From NCBI GenBank assembly GCA_051657715.1, contig JBOFLF010000017.1, positions 1-64,000 of the forward strand: DNA of 64,000 nucleotides. The letters run 5' to 3'. Positions 36,260-44,614 of the stretch are shown here, in pieces. The stretch comes from JBOFBH01 sp051657715 (GTDB lineage: Bacteria > Actinomycetota > Actinomycetes > Actinomycetales > Angustibacteraceae). A program made the position numbers and the translations under genes. Within the stretch, counting starts at the first letter, position 1. Each line of letters begins with the position of its first letter. The notes under the pieces were generated by a model, which worked only from the letters and a program-made list of their open reading frames with translations, ran no database searches and was not told the DNA's origin.

Positions 36260-37449
36260 TGCATGTGCTGGAGGTCTAGTGCGGTGAGGACGAGCTTGAA
36301 GGTGACGGTCGAGTCCAACGCTGACGTGGTGACTGCCTGATCTGCGGGTGGTCGCGGTCGGGCACGGCCGACGCCGACGGTGGGTCGCGGATGCACCGTG
36401 TTTCGGTGTCCCGGTCCGGCTGGTGTGGCGGGCTCGAATCTGGCGGCGACCGCGAACCCACCTGCGAGACGGGCACGTTCACTGAGCGGCATCCATCGGT
36501 GACGCCGAAGGCCAAGCTGATCAGTCGGGCGCTCGGGTGGGCATCCGACACCTTGGTGCTCGACGACACCACCGTGTCCGCGTTGGCGCGGCACTTGGGT
36601 GGACTGGCACACGCTGTGAGACCAGGTCGAGGTCGAGGCCACCGGCCGCCTGACGGACCCGGACCGGCTGACTGCGGTGGACACTCTTGGCGCGGACGAG
36701 CAAATCTGGTGCCCGTCACGGATCGGCGCCGCGGCGGCGACGGGCGTGCATGACCCGTGCTCGCCGCAGGTCATGCACGCCCACCTGCCGACGTCATCCC
36801 GGGCCGGTCTAACACCGCCTACGCGACCTGGTTAAGACGCGGCTGCCGGACTTCACCGCCGGCATCACATACGTCGCCCTTGACCCGTTCGGGCAGGTGC
36901 GCCAACGCCCTGCGCGACGAGCTACCGGACGCGGTCGCGGTTCTGGCGCCTTCCACATGGTCAAGCTCAGCACCACCTGCATAGACGAAGCCCGCCGCCG
37001 AGTGCAGCAGCAGGTCTGGGCCGGCGCGGGCACTCCAACGACCCGCTCTACACCGTCTGCGGCCTGATGCGCCGCGGACGAGAGCACATGTCCGACTAAC
37101 AGATCGCGAAGCTGAACATGGCACTAGTCGTCGGCGACCCGGGCTTCGAGGGTTACCGTGACCCGGCACGCCTACCAGCAACTGCGCTCGATCTGCCAAG
37201 CCGGCACCACCGCCGAGGGCCGGCAGGCGGCCGAGTAGGTCATCGACTCGTTCCCACCCTGTCTAGTCCCCGAGGTCACCCGCCTCGGCCACACCCTGCG
37301 GACCTGGCGCCAACACCTGCTGGCCCGGTTCGACATCGACCGGATCTCCAACGGCGGCACCGAAGCTGTGAACCTGATCATCAAGAAGAGCCGACGCCTA
37401 GCCCACGGTTCCCGCACCTTCGAGCACTATCGGCTCCAGATCCTGCTCG
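36260..37449 (+). pseudogene. decayed ISL3-family transposase
   Basis: Fragments of one ISL3 transposase appear in order but in shifting frames. They include TGTFTERHPSVTPKAKLISR and WASDTLVLDDTTVSALARHL, then VDTLGADEQIW, YVALDPFG, FHMVKLSTT, and RISNGGTEAVNLIIKKSRRL with AHGSRTFEHYRLQILL at the C-terminus. Stop codons (for example in WHTL*DQVEVE) and at least three frameshifts separate them, so the gene is dead. The order and spacing match a full-length ~400-residue enzyme. It inserted immediately after the parAB operon. Confidence 0.75.
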
Positions 37450-37759
37450 CGGGCTTCGTGGTGGGCGTTGCGGAACCCGTGCTGCGGGTGGCTCTTGGCC
37501 CACTTCCTCAGCCACGTTCGCAAAGCGGCGTCCGGGTCCTTGGTCGTTGTGGACGTAGGCGGGCATCGCTGGGTGGTGCGGTTCTGCCCGTCCTCGGCCT
37601 TCAATCCGCCGAACTGGTTGCGCTACCGGTAGTACGTCGCTTCAGTGACCTGTAGCTCACGGCAGACGTCAGCGACGTCCTTACCCCGACCAGCATCCTG
37701 TCCGCGGTCGCCAGCTTACGAACGACCTGCTCAGGTGTGTGCCGTTTCCTCGTTGCCAT
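37450..37759 (-). pseudogene. IS3-family OrfA/OrfB remnant
   Basis: On the minus strand an ATG at 37759 opens MATRKRHTPEQVVRKLATAD, the start of an IS3 OrfA. After one frameshift it continues GKDVADVCRELQVTEATYYR, then a TAG where a Trp codon is expected, then RNQFGGLKAEDGQN. A piece of OrfB follows (ALRTWLRKWAKSHPQHGFRN). The rest of OrfB is missing where the sequence meets the ISL3 remnant. It is a clear dead fragment. Confidence 0.7.
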
Positions 37760-37773
37760 ATCTCTTGTAGAGC

Positions 37774-37800
37774 CTTCCCACCCAGCCTCTGGGCGGGAAG
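37774..37800. terminator. imperfect 12-bp hairpin near the IS debris
   Basis: CTTCCCACCCAG (37774-37785) pairs with CTGGGCGGGAAG (37789-37800) with one mismatch and a 3-nt loop. It could terminate parB-side or trxA-side transcripts, or be an IS end. The stretch 37801-38002 holds no gene I can support. Confidence 0.35.
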
Positions 37801-38002
37801 ACTCTCACTAGACCTGGACCAACCGGGGTCAGGTCAGGACACATGCGCCTTGCAAATATCAGAGCCGCAACATCCTCAGCTTCCAAAGCACCGGCAAGCA
37901 CCACCGACGTGTGAGGTAGACAGCACTCGCTGACACCGACGGGCATCAGCTACGACCAGCGAGGTCCCGACCAAGCTCGATGAGCCGGTAACAAGCCTGG
38001 GT

Positions 38003-38326
38003 TCAATCGATGAACTCGGCAAGGTCACGGACCAGCAGGGGTTTAGGTTTGGCGCCGTCAATTGACTTAACCACTTCGCCATTCACATAAACATTGATTG
38101 TGGGTATACCAATGATGCGGTAGCGGGTAGCGGTTTGCGGGTTTTCATCGGTGTTGATCTTCACCACATCAATTTTGTCCGAGTACTCGCGAGCGATCTC
38201 GTCAAGTATGGGCGACATCGCTAAACACGGTTTACACCAGGGAGCCCAAAAATCGACAAGAACCGGCTTGGCGCTTTTCAAGACGTCGGTGTCGAAAGTG
38301 GAGTCGGTGGTCGTACGTATGCCCAC
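38003..38326 (-). CDS. trxA: thioredoxin
   Basis: A 107-residue thioredoxin that reduces protein disulfides with electrons from the adjacent reductase. The fold is complete (VLVDFWAPWCKPCLAMSPIL, YRIIGIPTINVYVNG with the cis-Pro). The redox centre reads WCKPC instead of the classical WCGPC, a change that may shift redox potential. It is the last gene of the minus-strand series beginning at the NUDIX gene, 24 bp after trxB, as in the trxB2-trxC pair of M. tuberculosis. Confidence 0.95.
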   Translation of the reverse strand: MGIRTTTDSTFDTDVLKSAKPVLVDFWAPWCKPCLAMSPILDEIAREYSDKIDVVKINTDENPQTATRYRIIGIPTINVYVNGEVVKSIDGAKPKPLLVRDLAEFID

Positions 38327-38350
38327 GTTAGTTGTCCTTCTCTCTGAAAT

Positions 38351-39367
38351 CTAGGCAGTGATCGAGTCCCGCGCGATCGCATTCGTAGAGGAATGGTTCT
38401 GGTTTGCGAGAAATCTCTCCGCATCAAGTGCAGCGATACAACCGGATCCAGCTGCAGTTACAGCCTGCATGTACTCATGGTCGACAACATCACCACATGC
38501 AAACACTCCATCAACGCTGGTTCGTGAGCTCCGACCTGCGACGGAGACATAGCCTTGCTCAGTGAGATCTACCTGGCTGGCGAAGAGCTCCGTGCGAGGG
38601 TCATGACCGATCGCAACGAACACCCCGGAAAGATGAAGACGCTCCCTCTGGCCTGTATTGATGTCGCGCACAGTAACCCCGTCAAGACGGTCATCACCAT
38701 GAAGCTGGTCTACCTCGGTCTCCCAGCGGAATGTGATCTTTGGATCCGCGAAAGCTCGGGCCTGCATCACCTTCGACGCCCGAAGGTCACGCCGACGATG
38801 GATGACGGTGATGGACCGGGCGAAACGTGACAAAAAAGTCGCCTCCTCCATCGCTGAGTCCCCGCCTCCCACGACGGCGATGTCCTGGTCTCGGAAGAAA
38901 AAACCATCGCAGGTAGCGCACCACGACACGCCCCGGCCGGACAGCCGTTTCTCACTGTCAAGACCCAGCTCTCGATAGGCAGATCCGGTTGCCAGGATCA
39001 CCGCGCGAGCAGCATGTTCTTCTCCTCGTCCCGTCCATACCTTCTTGACGGCGCCGGTGAGCTCCATCCGCACCACGTCGTCCGTGACCAGCTCGGCACC
39101 AAACCGCGCCGCCTGAGCACGCATCGACTCCATCAGCTCAGGCCCGGTGATTCCTTGGGCGAAGCCGGGGTAGTTCTCGACATCCGTGGTGTTCATCAGA
39201 GCGCCGCCGAAGGTCACCGATCCTTCAAAGACCAGCGGACGTAGATCAGCACGCGCCGCGTAGATGGCTGCGGTGTAGCCGGCGGGACCCGAGCCCACAA
39301 CGATGACATCTCGAACGTCCACCACGACCTCTTCTGCTGCGACGACAAAGGTATTACCGGAAGTCAT
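38351..39367 (-). CDS. trxB: thioredoxin reductase
   Basis: TrxB is the NADPH- and FAD-dependent reductase of thioredoxin. The 338-residue protein has the FAD motif VIVVGSGPAGYTAAIYAAR, the redox pair CATCDG and the NADPH motif AVVGGGDSAMEEATFLSR. The ATG at 39367 is preferred over the frame start at 39469, whose first 34 residues look like read-through of the intergenic sequence. A short N-terminal extension of about 15 residues precedes the FAD motif. It follows the anti-sigma gene by 28 bp. Confidence 0.96.
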   Translation of the reverse strand: MTSGNTFVVAAEEVVVDVRDVIVVGSGPAGYTAAIYAARADLRPLVFEGSVTFGGALMNTTDVENYPGFAQGITGPELMESMRAQAARFGAELVTDDVVRMELTGAVKKVWTGRGEEHAARAVILATGSAYRELGLDSEKRLSGRGVSWCATCDGFFFRDQDIAVVGGGDSAMEEATFLSRFARSITVIHRRRDLRASKVMQARAFADPKITFRWETEVDQLHGDDRLDGVTVRDINTGQRERLHLSGVFVAIGHDPRTELFASQVDLTEQGYVSVAGRSSRTSVDGVFACGDVVDHEYMQAVTAAGSGCIAALDAERFLANQNHSSTNAIARDSITA

Positions 39368-39395
39368 CGTAGGCCGCGCATGTTCCCCGGCCCGA

Positions 39396-40157
39396 TCAGG
39401 GCAGGCGCTGGTAGAACCTAGTGCCATCGCTGCCTGGACGGCACGACCTCGACACGACCCATGCCTCACGAGCGCCCTCGTTGGCCTCGAGGACGAGGAT
39501 CAGCGCTGGCCGTCCCTCGAACGTAGCCGCATCGGCGAGCAGCGGTCGAGAGGCGGCTGCGTCCAATGCCTCAAGGCACCGCTGGATGACCTCCGGATCC
39601 TCCAGCTCAGCATCAGGGGTGGCAGCCAGACCTGGTCGAGCAGCTGACCGTCGGGCTTCAAGTTGGATGCCAATCTGCGACGACAGTCCAGCGCGCGTGT
39701 ACTCCGTGCCCGAGGTGATGACCCGCACCGGAGCCGCTGACGTCGACGTGACCGATTTCGTCGACGGCGACCCCGCAGCTTCAGGCGACTGGACCTCACC
39801 TCTGTTACCAGTCCACAGCAATCCAGCTACCACCGCAATCGCGGCTGCTCCGCCCAGCTGCCACCACAGTTTGCGCGGGCGATGCGTGGTGAGCGGGACG
39901 ATCGTCCCAACGCTCCCGTTCCCCGAGGTTGTATCTGCACCCGATGCGGGTGCCCCGGACGCCACTGCCCACGACTCGTCCAAGCGGGACGCGACTGCCT
40001 CCGGGAGCGGTTCGCAAACGCCCGCCTTCTGAAGCAGCTCTCGGACGGTTTGCTGCTCGTCCAGCAGATTCCGGCACTGGGCGCAATCGCGCACATGACG
40101 ATCCTGCGCAACGGCGTCGATGTCTCCGAAGGAGTCAGCGGTGACGTGCTCGCTCAT
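39396..40157 (-). CDS. anti-sigma factor of SigM (RsmA-like)
   Basis: A 253-residue single-pass membrane protein. The cytoplasmic N-terminus has the zinc-binding anti-sigma pattern HVRDCAQC (His-x3-Cys-x2-Cys), a hydrophobic helix WWQLGGAAAIAVVAGLLW at about 100-117, and a long extracytoplasmic part. Its ATG overlaps the sigM stop by 4 bp (ATGA), the usual sigma/anti-sigma arrangement. In M. tuberculosis RsmA (Rv3912) controls SigM in the same position. Release of SigM by an envelope or redox signal is the family model; the adjacent thioredoxin genes fit that. Confidence 0.85.
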   Translation of the reverse strand: MSEHVTADSFGDIDAVAQDRHVRDCAQCRNLLDEQQTVRELLQKAGVCEPLPEAVASRLDESWAVASGAPASGADTTSGNGSVGTIVPLTTHRPRKLWWQLGGAAAIAVVAGLLWTGNRGEVQSPEAAGSPSTKSVTSTSAAPVRVITSGTEYTRAGLSSQIGIQLEARRSAARPGLAATPDAELEDPEVIQRCLEALDAAASRPLLADAATFEGRPALILVLEANEGAREAWVVSRSCRPGSDGTRFYQRLP

Positions 40158-40810
40158 GGCCGCCCTCCATCCAGTTCTGATCCGGCGCGCGGCACTGGGA
40201 CGTCACCGGCTCGCTCATGGTTCCCGCGGTCGGCCGCAGGCCGAGGATGGGACTGAGCACCGGCACCGGAAAGGCTCGAACTCGGGCGCAGGAGTGGGAG
40301 CAACGCCGAGCGTCCACGGGAGCAACGTGACTTGACCGTTCCCTCGGCCACGTCCAGCACCGCCGCAGCCTCTGAGATCGACAGGCCGTGCATGTCGACA
40401 AGCGTGAGCGCCACACGTTGGTGGTCCGGCAAGGTGCTCAACGCGGCACGGACATCGAGGTGGACCGCAGTGCGGTCGTGGGCATCGTGGGGGTCGGGGA
40501 TGTCGTGATCAGGCCAGGTGGTCGTGGGCCGAGCTCGACGACGCCGGAGCCGGTCCAGGCATGCGTTGACCACGATGCGATGCAACCAGGTGGTCACGGC
40601 CGCGTCGCCGCGAAAGCCGGCGGCCCTGCGATGAGCCGACAACAAGGCGTCCTGTAGCGCGTCGGCGGCCTCCTCGCGGTCCCAGAGCGTTCGACACGCC
40701 ACGGCCCACAGCCGGTCGCGGTGGCGGTGGATCAAGGTCTCGAACGCCTGCCGGTCACCAGCGACGTGAGCGGCCAACAAGTCAGCATCTGACTCCTCGG
40801 CACCGGTCAC
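40154..40810 (-). CDS. sigM: ECF sigma factor SigM
   Basis: An extracytoplasmic-function sigma factor of 218 residues. Region 2 reads DLLAAHVAGDRQAFETLIHR through EEAADALQDALLSAHRRAAGF; region 4 includes LSTLPDHQRVALTLVDMHGL and the HTH ISEAAAVLDVAEGTVKSRCS. It lies between the pseudokinase gene (4-bp overlap) and its anti-sigma gene (4-bp overlap). Gene order matches M. tuberculosis Rv3911. The Pro/Ser-rich C-terminal tail (about 175-218) is not part of the conserved domains. Confidence 0.93.
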   Translation of the reverse strand: MTGAEESDADLLAAHVAGDRQAFETLIHRHRDRLWAVACRTLWDREEAADALQDALLSAHRRAAGFRGDAAVTTWLHRIVVNACLDRLRRRRARPTTTWPDHDIPDPHDAHDRTAVHLDVRAALSTLPDHQRVALTLVDMHGLSISEAAAVLDVAEGTVKSRCSRGRSALLPLLRPSSSLSGAGAQSHPRPAADRGNHERAGDVPVPRAGSELDGGRP

Positions 40811-42666
40811 GACACGTCCACCTCCGCGACTTCAACGCGAAAACCGTCGTCGACGGCCGCTGGGACCGTGAACCAGAGAACGAGGTTGTCCGTCGTCACC
40901 GACTGGTCGAGTTGGAGGGTGGCAAGACCCGTGACCGAATCAGCGGATGCCAACACGTCCTGACCAAGCTGCTCACCGTCCACGGTCCGGAGTTGGACGG
41001 TAGACCCGGGCACGGCCATCTGAACCGCTACCGCGGTGACCGTGCGCGGCTGGCCTAGCTCGAGCAGCAAACCAACACCCGACTTCAGGCCCCCGAACTG
41101 CTGGCTGCGGTAAGTGTCGGTCGTCCACGCAGTCGAGGGGTCGTCATCGAATGCCAGGCGAGCGCTCTCGTCCTTCTCTGAGCCGTCCCCTTCAGGATCG
41201 AGGCCGCGACCGGACAGCACCGGGATGCCCTGCGATGAGGGGACCGGGCGGGTGGTCGTTCGCTCGGTAGGAGTGAGCTGGGGGCTTGAGGCACTGGCCG
41301 TGGATCGGGTAGCAGGACGCGGCACGATGCCACCCAGGTCGCGCAGTCCGCAGTAAGCCAGCAGCGAGAGCACCCCGAGGAATCCGACAACGAGGCCGAT
41401 CACGGTACGAGGTTGTCGCGGAGGGGGCTGCCGTCCGGTCTCCCACGAGGACCCGCCATCGGGTTCGTCGCTCCACTCGTCTTGCAACCATGGCCGAGAG
41501 TGTGCCGAGCTGGCTGTGCGTGCTGGCGCTATAGCAGGCACGTCACCCGGCACCCGACCCAGCACAGGATGACCTGAGGCATGGTGTGGATGAGCGTCAG
41601 CGGTGGGTTCGTCGGTGATCCATCGATCATCAATCGGTTGGGTGTGCGGGCTGGTGGAATGTGGATCGTCGACGCCTGGCCCAGCTGGAGTCGATGGTGC
41701 GCCGCTCGCCCCGATGCGGGCAGCACCTACGACCGGCATCGTCGAAGCTGTTGACGGCGGTGAAAGTGGTGCCGGCGCTGGTGGTGCTGGTGGCTGCCCG
41801 GCCGCTGCCACGGCCGGTGTGAACCAACCGGACGAACCGCCAGCGTTGACGGTCGGGTCTGCTGGCCCGCCGCTGTCGGAGCTGATCAAGGAGGCCACCC
41901 GATCAGCTGGCCAGGGAGTGATCTGACTGGCCAGTTCACCCGGCGTGCGGGGTGGCCCCGAGCCATCAAAAGTCCTGGCGCACAACGCGTCCAGATCTGC
42001 CGGAACCCCAGCTACCAGCTGGCTGGGCAGCACCGGCCGGCCAGCTGACCGGGGAGCTTGCGGAAGATCGCACGGACCACCCTGGCCACCGGGAAGCGGC
42101 CAGGTACCGGTGAGCGCACCGTACGCGAGAGCGACGACGTCGCGGGTGTCTAACGCGGTCGCGCGTTCACCGTCAAGGCCGTCCAACCCGGACTCCGGCC
42201 CGGCGAGGGCGGCGGCCACAGCCAGCTCGGTGACCCGGACCGCCCCGTCGTCCAGCAGGTACACGTGTGCCGGGGTCAGCTGCAGGTGGTGCAGCCCTCG
42301 GTACCTGGCGGCCTCAAGGGCCAGAGCGGTCTCGCCCACCATGATCCTGACCTGGTTGCTGGGCAGCGGACCGGCGTTGAGCCTGGTGGCGAGGTCAGGA
42401 GCGGTGATCCACTCGTTCACGACGTACGTGAACTGCTGGTCTTGACCCACGTCCAAGACGCGGACGAGCCGAGGATCCTCAACTGAGGCGGCTTGCCGGG
42501 CTGCGTCGAGCACGGCTTCCGCTCGCGGATGTCGACGAGACACCACCCGGACGAATACCAGCCGGTCCAACGTCTCGTCGTGCGCCTGCCATGTCGAGGA
42601 CCCGACAACCTCACCCAGGCGTCGCTGAAGCACGTAACGACCGCCCAGGGCGCTGCCTGGTCCCAC
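40807..42666 (-). CDS. membrane-anchored pseudokinase (MviN/Rv3910-like kinase domain)
   Basis: The N-terminal ~270 residues have a protein kinase-like fold (GGRYVLQRRLGEVVGSSTWQ) but lack catalytic residues: the HRD loop is HLQLTPAHV, the DFG is TEL and the beta3 lysine is absent. A Pro/Thr-rich linker, one membrane helix (TVIGLVVGFLGVLSLLAYCG, about 425-445) and an extracytoplasmic beta domain follow. In M. tuberculosis this pseudokinase is fused to MurJ (Rv3910) and recruits FhaA when phosphorylated. Here it is separate, with a 149-bp gap from the NlpC gene. Start is GTG 42666; stop overlaps sigM. Confidence 0.83.
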   Translation of the reverse strand: MGPGSALGGRYVLQRRLGEVVGSSTWQAHDETLDRLVFVRVVSRRHPRAEAVLDAARQAASVEDPRLVRVLDVGQDQQFTYVVNEWITAPDLATRLNAGPLPSNQVRIMVGETALALEAARYRGLHHLQLTPAHVYLLDDGAVRVTELAVAAALAGPESGLDGLDGERATALDTRDVVALAYGALTGTWPLPGGQGGPCDLPQAPRSAGRPVLPSQLVAGVPADLDALCARTFDGSGPPRTPGELASQITPWPADRVASLISSDSGGPADPTVNAGGSSGWFTPAVAAAGQPPAPPAPAPLSPPSTASTMPVVGAARIGASGAPSTPAGPGVDDPHSTSPHTQPIDDRWITDEPTADAHPHHASGHPVLGRVPGDVPAIAPARTASSAHSRPWLQDEWSDEPDGGSSWETGRQPPPRQPRTVIGLVVGFLGVLSLLAYCGLRDLGGIVPRPATRSTASASSPQLTPTERTTTRPVPSSQGIPVLSGRGLDPEGDGSEKDESARLAFDDDPSTAWTTDTYRSQQFGGLKSGVGLLLELGQPRTVTAVAVQMAVPGSTVQLRTVDGEQLGQDVLASADSVTGLATLQLDQSVTTDNLVLWFTVPAAVDDGFRVEVAEVDVS

Positions 42667-42815
42667 GTTGTCCAGGGCCGGCTCCCCTCAGCGGTGATGA
42701 TGTGTCGACGAGCTGGAGCCATGGTACGGGCGGGCCGTCCGTACGTCCGGCGCTCCGTGTCGGATATGCAGAGTCACCTGGACGTCGGTCGACGTGCGCG
42801 GATTGCAGGAACCGA

Positions 42816-44123
42816 TCACAGCAGCGACGGCCGGGCCGCCCCGATGATCGTCCCGTACCCCACCGGCCCGATCTTGACCACGCTGCCCGTTCGCGGTGCG
42901 TACAAGCTGAGCCCAGCCCCGACGTACATCCCGACATGGTGGATCGTGGCCGGGTTGTTCGTGTCCGAGGCGTAGAAGACCAGGTCGCCGGGTGCCAGCG
43001 CGGACAGCGGGATGTGCGGCAGCCCGGCGTACTGGGCGCGAGAGTTGCGGGGGATCGCGAGGCCGGCCTGGGCGTACGACCACATCATCAGGCCAGAGCA
43101 GTCGAAGGACGATGGGCCAGTCGCTCCCCAGACGTACGGCATGCCCAGTCGGGTAGCCGCCGCCTGGATCGCGGCCGCCGCGATTCCGTTGGGAGCCGCC
43201 ACGGCTGGCAGCCGTTGGTCCCGAGCGGTGGCCCCCTCCAGGCCCCGGCCCTGAGCGTCCGTACGACCAGCGAGTGCCTCGGCGCCAGCGCTGAGCTGCT
43301 CGCCCATGCCACCGATGCCGAGCTGGCGAGCACGATCAGCCGCCTCGCGTAGTGCCCTCTCCTGCTCCGCGCGACGTTCCTGCTCAGCTACCCGGAGCAC
43401 GGTGGCATCGACCGACGCGAGCAAGGCTTGACGTCGTTCCACGGTGTCCCGGACCGTGATCGCGGCCCGACCAGCCGCCTCCTGCCGGGCTACCACCTGG
43501 GCGCGGGTCAACGCCGCACCCGAGGTCAAGCGCCGCTGCCACCGGACGGTCGCCAGCTGGGTGTCCACGGCCTCGGTATCGCCGCGTACCAACGACTGGA
43601 CGATGTGCCACCGGGCGGCGACCTCCTCCAGGCTGGCGCTCTCCAAGAGGGTGGATGTCAGACCCAAGGGTCCACCGGACTGGTAGATGGCCCGCACCCG
43701 ACTGGCCCCACGATCGGCGGTGGAGCGAGCGCCCACCTGCAGATCCGTGAGCTGTTGCCGGGCCAGCACCTCGTCCACGGTGGCGTCCTGCACCGCTTGC
43801 TGAGCTTCGGCGTACCGCTCGACGGCCAGATCCTCCTGGAGCTCGAGCTTGTCCAGCTGCGCGCGAAGCTCGGCTGCTTGGCGACGCAGCTGCAACGGTG
43901 ACGGCTCGGCGGATGCCGGAGCCGCCGCCAGGACACCGCACGCGCATACGACGGCAAGACCGGATGCCATCGCTCGCAGCGCGCGGCCGGTTACGGTGCG
44001 GTGCACGGTGACCGGGGTGTCGGCCTGATCGGCATCAGGGGAACAGCAGACCAGTGACCGCAGGTTGGAGCGCCAGGTCAACGAGCGCCAGGTCAACGAA
44101 CGCCAGGTAGGGCGCCGGGTCAC
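42816..44123 (-). CDS. NlpC/P60 peptidoglycan endopeptidase
   Basis: A 435-residue secreted cell-wall hydrolase. After a basic N-region of ~50 residues comes a signal peptide (ASGLAVVCACGVLAAAPASA), a coiled-coil region (about 80-270) and a C-terminal NlpC/P60 domain with Cys in FDCSGLMMWSY, His in IHHVGMYVG and the third catalytic position downstream. It probably cleaves the gamma-D-Glu-mDAP bond, as in RipA-type hydrolases. The GTG start overlaps the previous stop by 4 bp (GTGA). The N-terminus contains tandem TWRSL units from a 15-bp repeat. Confidence 0.86.
   Translation of the reverse strand: MTRRPTWRSLTWRSLTWRSNLRSLVCCSPDADQADTPVTVHRTVTGRALRAMASGLAVVCACGVLAAAPASAEPSPLQLRRQAAELRAQLDKLELQEDLAVERYAEAQQAVQDATVDEVLARQQLTDLQVGARSTADRGASRVRAIYQSGGPLGLTSTLLESASLEEVAARWHIVQSLVRGDTEAVDTQLATVRWQRRLTSGAALTRAQVVARQEAAGRAAITVRDTVERRQALLASVDATVLRVAEQERRAEQERALREAADRARQLGIGGMGEQLSAGAEALAGRTDAQGRGLEGATARDQRLPAVAAPNGIAAAAIQAAATRLGMPYVWGATGPSSFDCSGLMMWSYAQAGLAIPRNSRAQYAGLPHIPLSALAPGDLVFYASDTNNPATIHHVGMYVGAGLSLYAPRTGSVVKIGPVGYGTIIGAARPSLL
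44068..44112. repeat. 15-bp tandem repeat in the NlpC gene start
   Basis: GAGCGCCAGGTCAAC occurs twice in perfect tandem (44068-44082, 44083-44097) and a third degenerate time (44098-44112). It encodes repeated TWRSL near the NlpC N-terminus. The length is a multiple of 3, so slippage would change repeat number without frameshift. Confidence 0.8.
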
Positions 44124-44614
44124 GGTGTGGTGCTCCGTTCCGTGGCGGTGGCGTGAACCTCAGCCCACGAACGGATCGGCGCGATGTGCTTGATCACCAG
44201 GGTGCTGGCACGTCGACGGACGACGAGGTACGCGGTGCCGTCAGCGTCGAGGCGCAGAGACTGTGGATCTAGCTCGTTCGCGACGTTCTCGCGGGTGGCG
44301 GCCTCGGTGGCACTGGCCAAGGCGGGGCGCGCGTCTTGCCCCTCCTGCCACATCTGGCTGGCGATCCGGGCGGCGATGACCGCGTCGTCCTGGACCGCCA
44401 GCTGGGCGGTACCGATGGACACCGCATCGAAGCCGACGATCCCCACGACGATCATCGCCGTGAGCACTCGGGCGAACCACCCGACCACGATGTCGCCACC
44501 GTCAGATGCCGTCGCGGCACACGCGGCTGACAGATCGAGGCGGGACATGTCCTGGATGTCGACGGCCTGCTTCGACCGCTTGAGGAGATGCGGGAGACCA
44601 GCGTCCAGTCTCAC
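44120..44614 (-). CDS. small single-pass membrane protein
   Basis: A 164-residue protein with one hydrophobic helix (about 47-66, FARVLTAMIVVGIVGFDAVS) followed by a soluble domain ending TLVIKHIAPIRSWAEVHATA. The topology recalls pilus-like or TadE-like proteins but I see no clear family motif. It overlaps murJ by 4 bp upstream and the NlpC gene by 4 bp downstream, so it belongs to the same operon. A role in envelope assembly with MurJ is inference from position. Confidence 0.7.
   Translation of the reverse strand: MRLDAGLPHLLKRSKQAVDIQDMSRLDLSAACAATASDGGDIVVGWFARVLTAMIVVGIVGFDAVSIGTAQLAVQDDAVIAARIASQMWQEGQDARPALASATEAATRENVANELDPQSLRLDADGTAYLVVRRRASTLVIKHIAPIRSWAEVHATATERSTTP

Noticed and set aside
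36391..36753. 120-codon frame as a stand-alone gene
   Set aside because: Its matching part is only a fragment of the decayed ISL3 transposase; the rest is frame-shifted noise.
44120..44614. TadE-like pilus protein for the 164-residue gene
   Set aside because: One membrane helix and size fit, but no Tad genes or prepilin motif are present.
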